The notes under the pieces: model-generated
The model's input: the letters and a program-made list of their open reading frames with translations, nothing else
Databases searched by the model: none
Told to the model about the DNA's origin: nothing
Part shown: one piece after another, positions 5,514 through 6,565 of the stretch
Layout of the letters: every line of letters begins with the position of its first letter
Numbering within the stretch: position 1 is the first letter of the stretch
Assembly: GCA_025935655.1 (NCBI GenBank)
Contig: JAICUV010000195.1
Location: 1-6,565, forward strand
Direction of reading: 5' to 3'
DNA from: Chloroflexota bacterium
Lineage (GTDB): Bacteria; Chloroflexota; Limnocylindria; Limnocylindrales; CSP1-4
DNA length: 6,565 nucleotides
Translations under genes and position numbers: made by a program

Positions 5514-5855
5514 TCAGGCCTTCGGCACCGCGAGGCCCGTGAGCTGGAAGGCGGTCTCGAGCTGCTCGAGCGGGCGGAAGCCCACCACGCCCTGCGGCTG
5601 CGCACCCGGCTTGAAGTAGGCGATCGTGGGGATGCTCATGATCCCGAACGCCTGCGACAGGCGCGGGTTGGCATCCACGTCCACCTTGACGACATCCACG
5701 ACGCCGTCGTACTTCTCGGCGAGCTTCTCCATCTCGGGGGCGACCATCTTGCAGGGTCCGCACCAGGCGGCCCAGAAGTCGACCACGACCGGCTTGTCGT
5801 TGTTCAGGACGAGCGCCTCGAAGGTGTCGTCCGTTGCTGCCTTGATCTCCGCCAC
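5514..5855 (-). CDS. trxA: Thioredoxin
   Basis: This is a 113-residue cytoplasmic disulfide reductase of the classical thioredoxin family, normally recycled by thioredoxin reductase with NADPH. Seen: buried Asp26, WCGPCK with redox Cys32 and Cys35, Pro40, and cis-Pro76 in SIPT, all at the same positions as in the E. coli protein. The GxRPLEQLETAF end matches the last strand and helix. There is no signal peptide or lipobox, so it acts inside the cell. The GTG start is supported by AAGGA at 5864-5868 with 8-nt spacing and by the family N-terminus. It lies 46 nt downstream of the arsR-family gene on the same strand, so the two are very likely co-transcribed and the repressor may control it. A perfect 8-bp hairpin sits just ahead of its ribosome binding site. 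Confidence 0.96.
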   Translation of the reverse strand: MAEIKAATDDTFEALVLNNDKPVVVDFWAAWCGPCKMVAPEMEKLAEKYDGVVDVVKVDVDANPRLSQAFGIMSIPTIAYFKPGAQPQGVVGFRPLEQLETAFQLTGLAVPKA

Positions 5856-5863
5856 GAGGCAGA

Positions 5864-5868
5864 TCCTT
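5864..5868 (-). promoter_or_regulatory. Ribosome binding site AAGGA of trxA
   Basis: AAGGA on the minus strand is 8 nt from the GTG start. A second, more distant AGGAG (5870-5874) is 14 nt away and mostly inside the adjacent hairpin, so AAGGA is the likely site. Confidence 0.55.
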
Positions 5869-5870
5869 TC

Positions 5871-5888
5871 TCCTGCCCTCGGGCAGGA
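5871..5888 (-). other. Hairpin in the arsR-trxA intergenic gap
   Basis: TCCTGCCC and GGGCAGGA are perfect 8-bp inverted arms, folding as a 7-bp stem with a tetraloop. It lies in the 46-nt gap, directly before the trxA ribosome binding site, and is not followed by a U-tract. It could protect mRNA ends, lower readthrough from arsR to trxA, or modulate trxA translation. Confidence 0.45.
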
Positions 5889-5901
5889 CCTCCCAACCCG
5901 G

Positions 5902-6186
5902 TCAGCGGGCGAGTGATTGAAGAAGCTGGCACGCCTCCAGGATGCGCGGATCCGAGAGGCGGTAGTACACCGTGCTGCCGTCCCGGCGCGCCGTGACCAG
6001 CCCGGCCGAGCGGAGCACCGAGAGGTGCTGGCTCATGTTCGGCACCTGGCACGCGACCCGCCCGGCGAGCTCGCCCACGGATGCCTCGCCACCGGCGAGG
6101 GACTCGAGGACGCACAGGCGCTTGGGGTCACCGAGCGCACGCGCGACGGCGGCGGACCGCTGCCGATCGTCCTCGGTGGTTGCCAT
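5902..6186 (-). CDS. ArsR-family winged-helix transcriptional repressor with three cysteines
   Basis: From ATG 6186 this is a 94-residue dimeric DNA-binding repressor of the ArsR/SmtB type. Seen: ALGDPKRLCVLESL (helix 2 start), VGELAGRV (helix 3), the recognition helix NMSQHLSVLRSAGLV (50-64), the wing RRDGSTVYYRLS (67-78), and a last helix ILEACQLL. It has Cys25, Cys46 and Cys86 but no CxC arsenic site and no DxH...HxxE zinc site, so a thiol or persulfide signal, or an unfamiliar metal site, is more likely than arsenite or zinc. Start choice is uncertain: GTG 6198 fits a leaderless promoter, and GTG 6258 has a good GGGAGG at 7-nt spacing, but the added 20 codons are rich in codons rare here (TTG, CGT, CTT, AGT, AGA), arguing they are promoter DNA. 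trxA follows on the same strand; a dehydratase gene diverges. Confidence 0.88.
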   Translation of the reverse strand: MATTEDDRQRSAAVARALGDPKRLCVLESLAGGEASVGELAGRVACQVPNMSQHLSVLRSAGLVTARRDGSTVYYRLSDPRILEACQLLQSLAR

Positions 6187-6205
6187 GATGTCGATCACGG
6201 CATCC

Positions 6206-6234
6206 AGTCTCTCACTGGTTGCGCAAAGACGCAA
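6206..6234 (-). promoter_or_regulatory. Candidate arsR promoter (TTGCGT - 17 bp - GAGACT)
   Basis: On the minus strand TTGCGT (6229-6234) and GAGACT (6206-6211) are separated by 17 bp. GAGACT matches three of six -10 consensus bases and ends 7 nt before GTG 6198, the same geometry as the leaderless promoters elsewhere in the window. It is a weak match individually. Confidence 0.35.
6219..6234. promoter_or_regulatory. Candidate ArsR operator: TTGCGCAA palindrome and TTGCG-N6-CGCAA
   Basis: TTGCGCAA (6219-6226) is a perfect 8-bp palindrome. TTGCG at 6219 and CGCAA at 6230-6234 also form an inverted repeat with a 6-bp gap. Both overlap the candidate -35 and spacer of the arsR promoter, where an autorepressing ArsR dimer would be expected to bind. 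The local AT content is higher than the surroundings. Confidence 0.4.
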
Positions 6235-6262
6235 GTCCCGATTCGCACGATCCGGCACGGCG

Positions 6263-6268
6263 TATCCT
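6263..6268 (+). promoter_or_regulatory. -10 element TATCCT of a leaderless promoter for the dehydratase gene
   Basis: TATCCT fits TANNNT and ends 7 nt before ATG 6276, with no plus-strand Shine-Dalgarno, which fits leaderless initiation. The same bases read on the minus strand contain the GGGAGG (6266-6271) that could serve the alternative arsR start at 6258. Confidence 0.5.
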
Positions 6269-6275
6269 CCCGGCG

Positions 6276-6565
6276 ATGAGCGACCGACCCGTCACCCTCG
6301 CCGGCATCCTGGAGACCCGCCTCCTGCTCGGCGACCGCGTCCACCACACCCCGATGCTCTCGTCCGAGACCGCGGGTCGCGTGACCGCCGCGGCGACCGG
6401 CGTCCAGCCGAAGGGGGGCCGGCTGTTCCTCAAGGCCGAGCACATGCAGAAGACCGGCTCGTTCAAGCCGCGGGCAGCCCTCGCACGCATCCAGTCGCTG
6501 ACGCCCGACGAGCGGGCGCGTGGCGCGATCACGATCTCCGCCGGCAACGCGGGCCAGGCATACGC
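6276..6565 (+). CDS. PLP-dependent threonine/serine dehydratase, 3'-truncated
   Basis: The first 96 complete codons of a fold-type II PLP enzyme that deaminates L-threonine to 2-oxobutyrate (or L-serine to pyruvate) in the cytoplasm are present; the rest is outside the window. Seen: HTPMLSSETAG at 24-34, KAEHMQKTGSFKPRAA with the predicted PLP Schiff-base Lys64, and SAGNAGQAYA at 88-97, the site expected to cradle the substrate carboxylate. The usual form is SFKIRGA and SAGNHAQG; here Pro65, Ala67 and Ala92 differ slightly, which keeps related PLP enzymes possible. A regulatory ACT domain, if any, cannot be seen, so biosynthetic (ilvA) and catabolic (tdcB-like) types cannot be told apart. It diverges from the arsR-trxA pair and starts without a leader. 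Confidence 0.88.
   Translation, partial: MSDRPVTLAGILETRLLLGDRVHHTPMLSSETAGRVTAAATGVQPKGGRLFLKAEHMQKTGSFKPRAALARIQSLTPDERARGAITISAGNAGQAY

Noticed and set aside
1..6565. CRISPR array, tRNA/rRNA genes, insertion sequences or attachment sites
   Set aside because: No regularly spaced repeats, no tRNA-like cloverleaf or CCA ends, no transposase or integrase motifs and no terminal inverted repeats were seen.

Overview
The window is high-GC bacterial DNA packed with short-spaced genes: ten protein-coding genes (two cut by the window edges), no RNA genes, no mobile elements and no CRISPR array. GC-rich third positions, GTG starts, and several genes whose start codon lies 6-7 nt after a TANNNT -10 hexamer (leaderless transcription) point to a high-GC lineage such as Actinomycetota or a high-GC Chloroflexota (for example Limnocylindria-like). 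That placement is an inference from style and protein resemblance, not a search result.

Left part (1-2172). The 3' part of a large subunit of a coenzyme-B12-dependent acyl-CoA mutase (methylmalonyl-CoA mutase type, no B12-binding domain of its own) runs rightwards. It converges on a leftward gene for a stand-alone cobalamin-binding protein with the Trp-x9-Glu-His cap motif and Glu-x-His-x-x-Gly motif of CarH/LitR-type B12 photoreceptors, but with no DNA-binding domain. Behind it, also leftward, is a small three-helix membrane protein of unknown function.

Middle part (2258-5426). All genes run rightwards: a DinB-like four-helix-bundle protein, a 14-helix DHA2-type MFS exporter, a VOC (glyoxalase/bleomycin-resistance fold) protein, and an unrecognised protein with a very acidic, alanine-rich head. 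DinB and MFS are probably co-transcribed. The last gene has its own promoter and ribosome binding site. Two tandem hairpins close this block.

Right part (5514-6565). A leftward arsR-trxA pair encodes an ArsR-family repressor with three cysteines and a classical thioredoxin (Cys32-Gly-Pro-Cys35). It is divergent from the 5' part of a PLP-dependent threonine/serine dehydratase gene. The short divergent region holds a TTGCGCAA palindrome inside a plausible arsR promoter, suggesting autoregulation.

No dedicated multi-gene novel system is evident. The most interesting items are the HTH-less CarH-like B12 protein next to a B12 enzyme gene, the repeated leaderless-promoter signature, and the cysteine-bearing ArsR upstream of thioredoxin.
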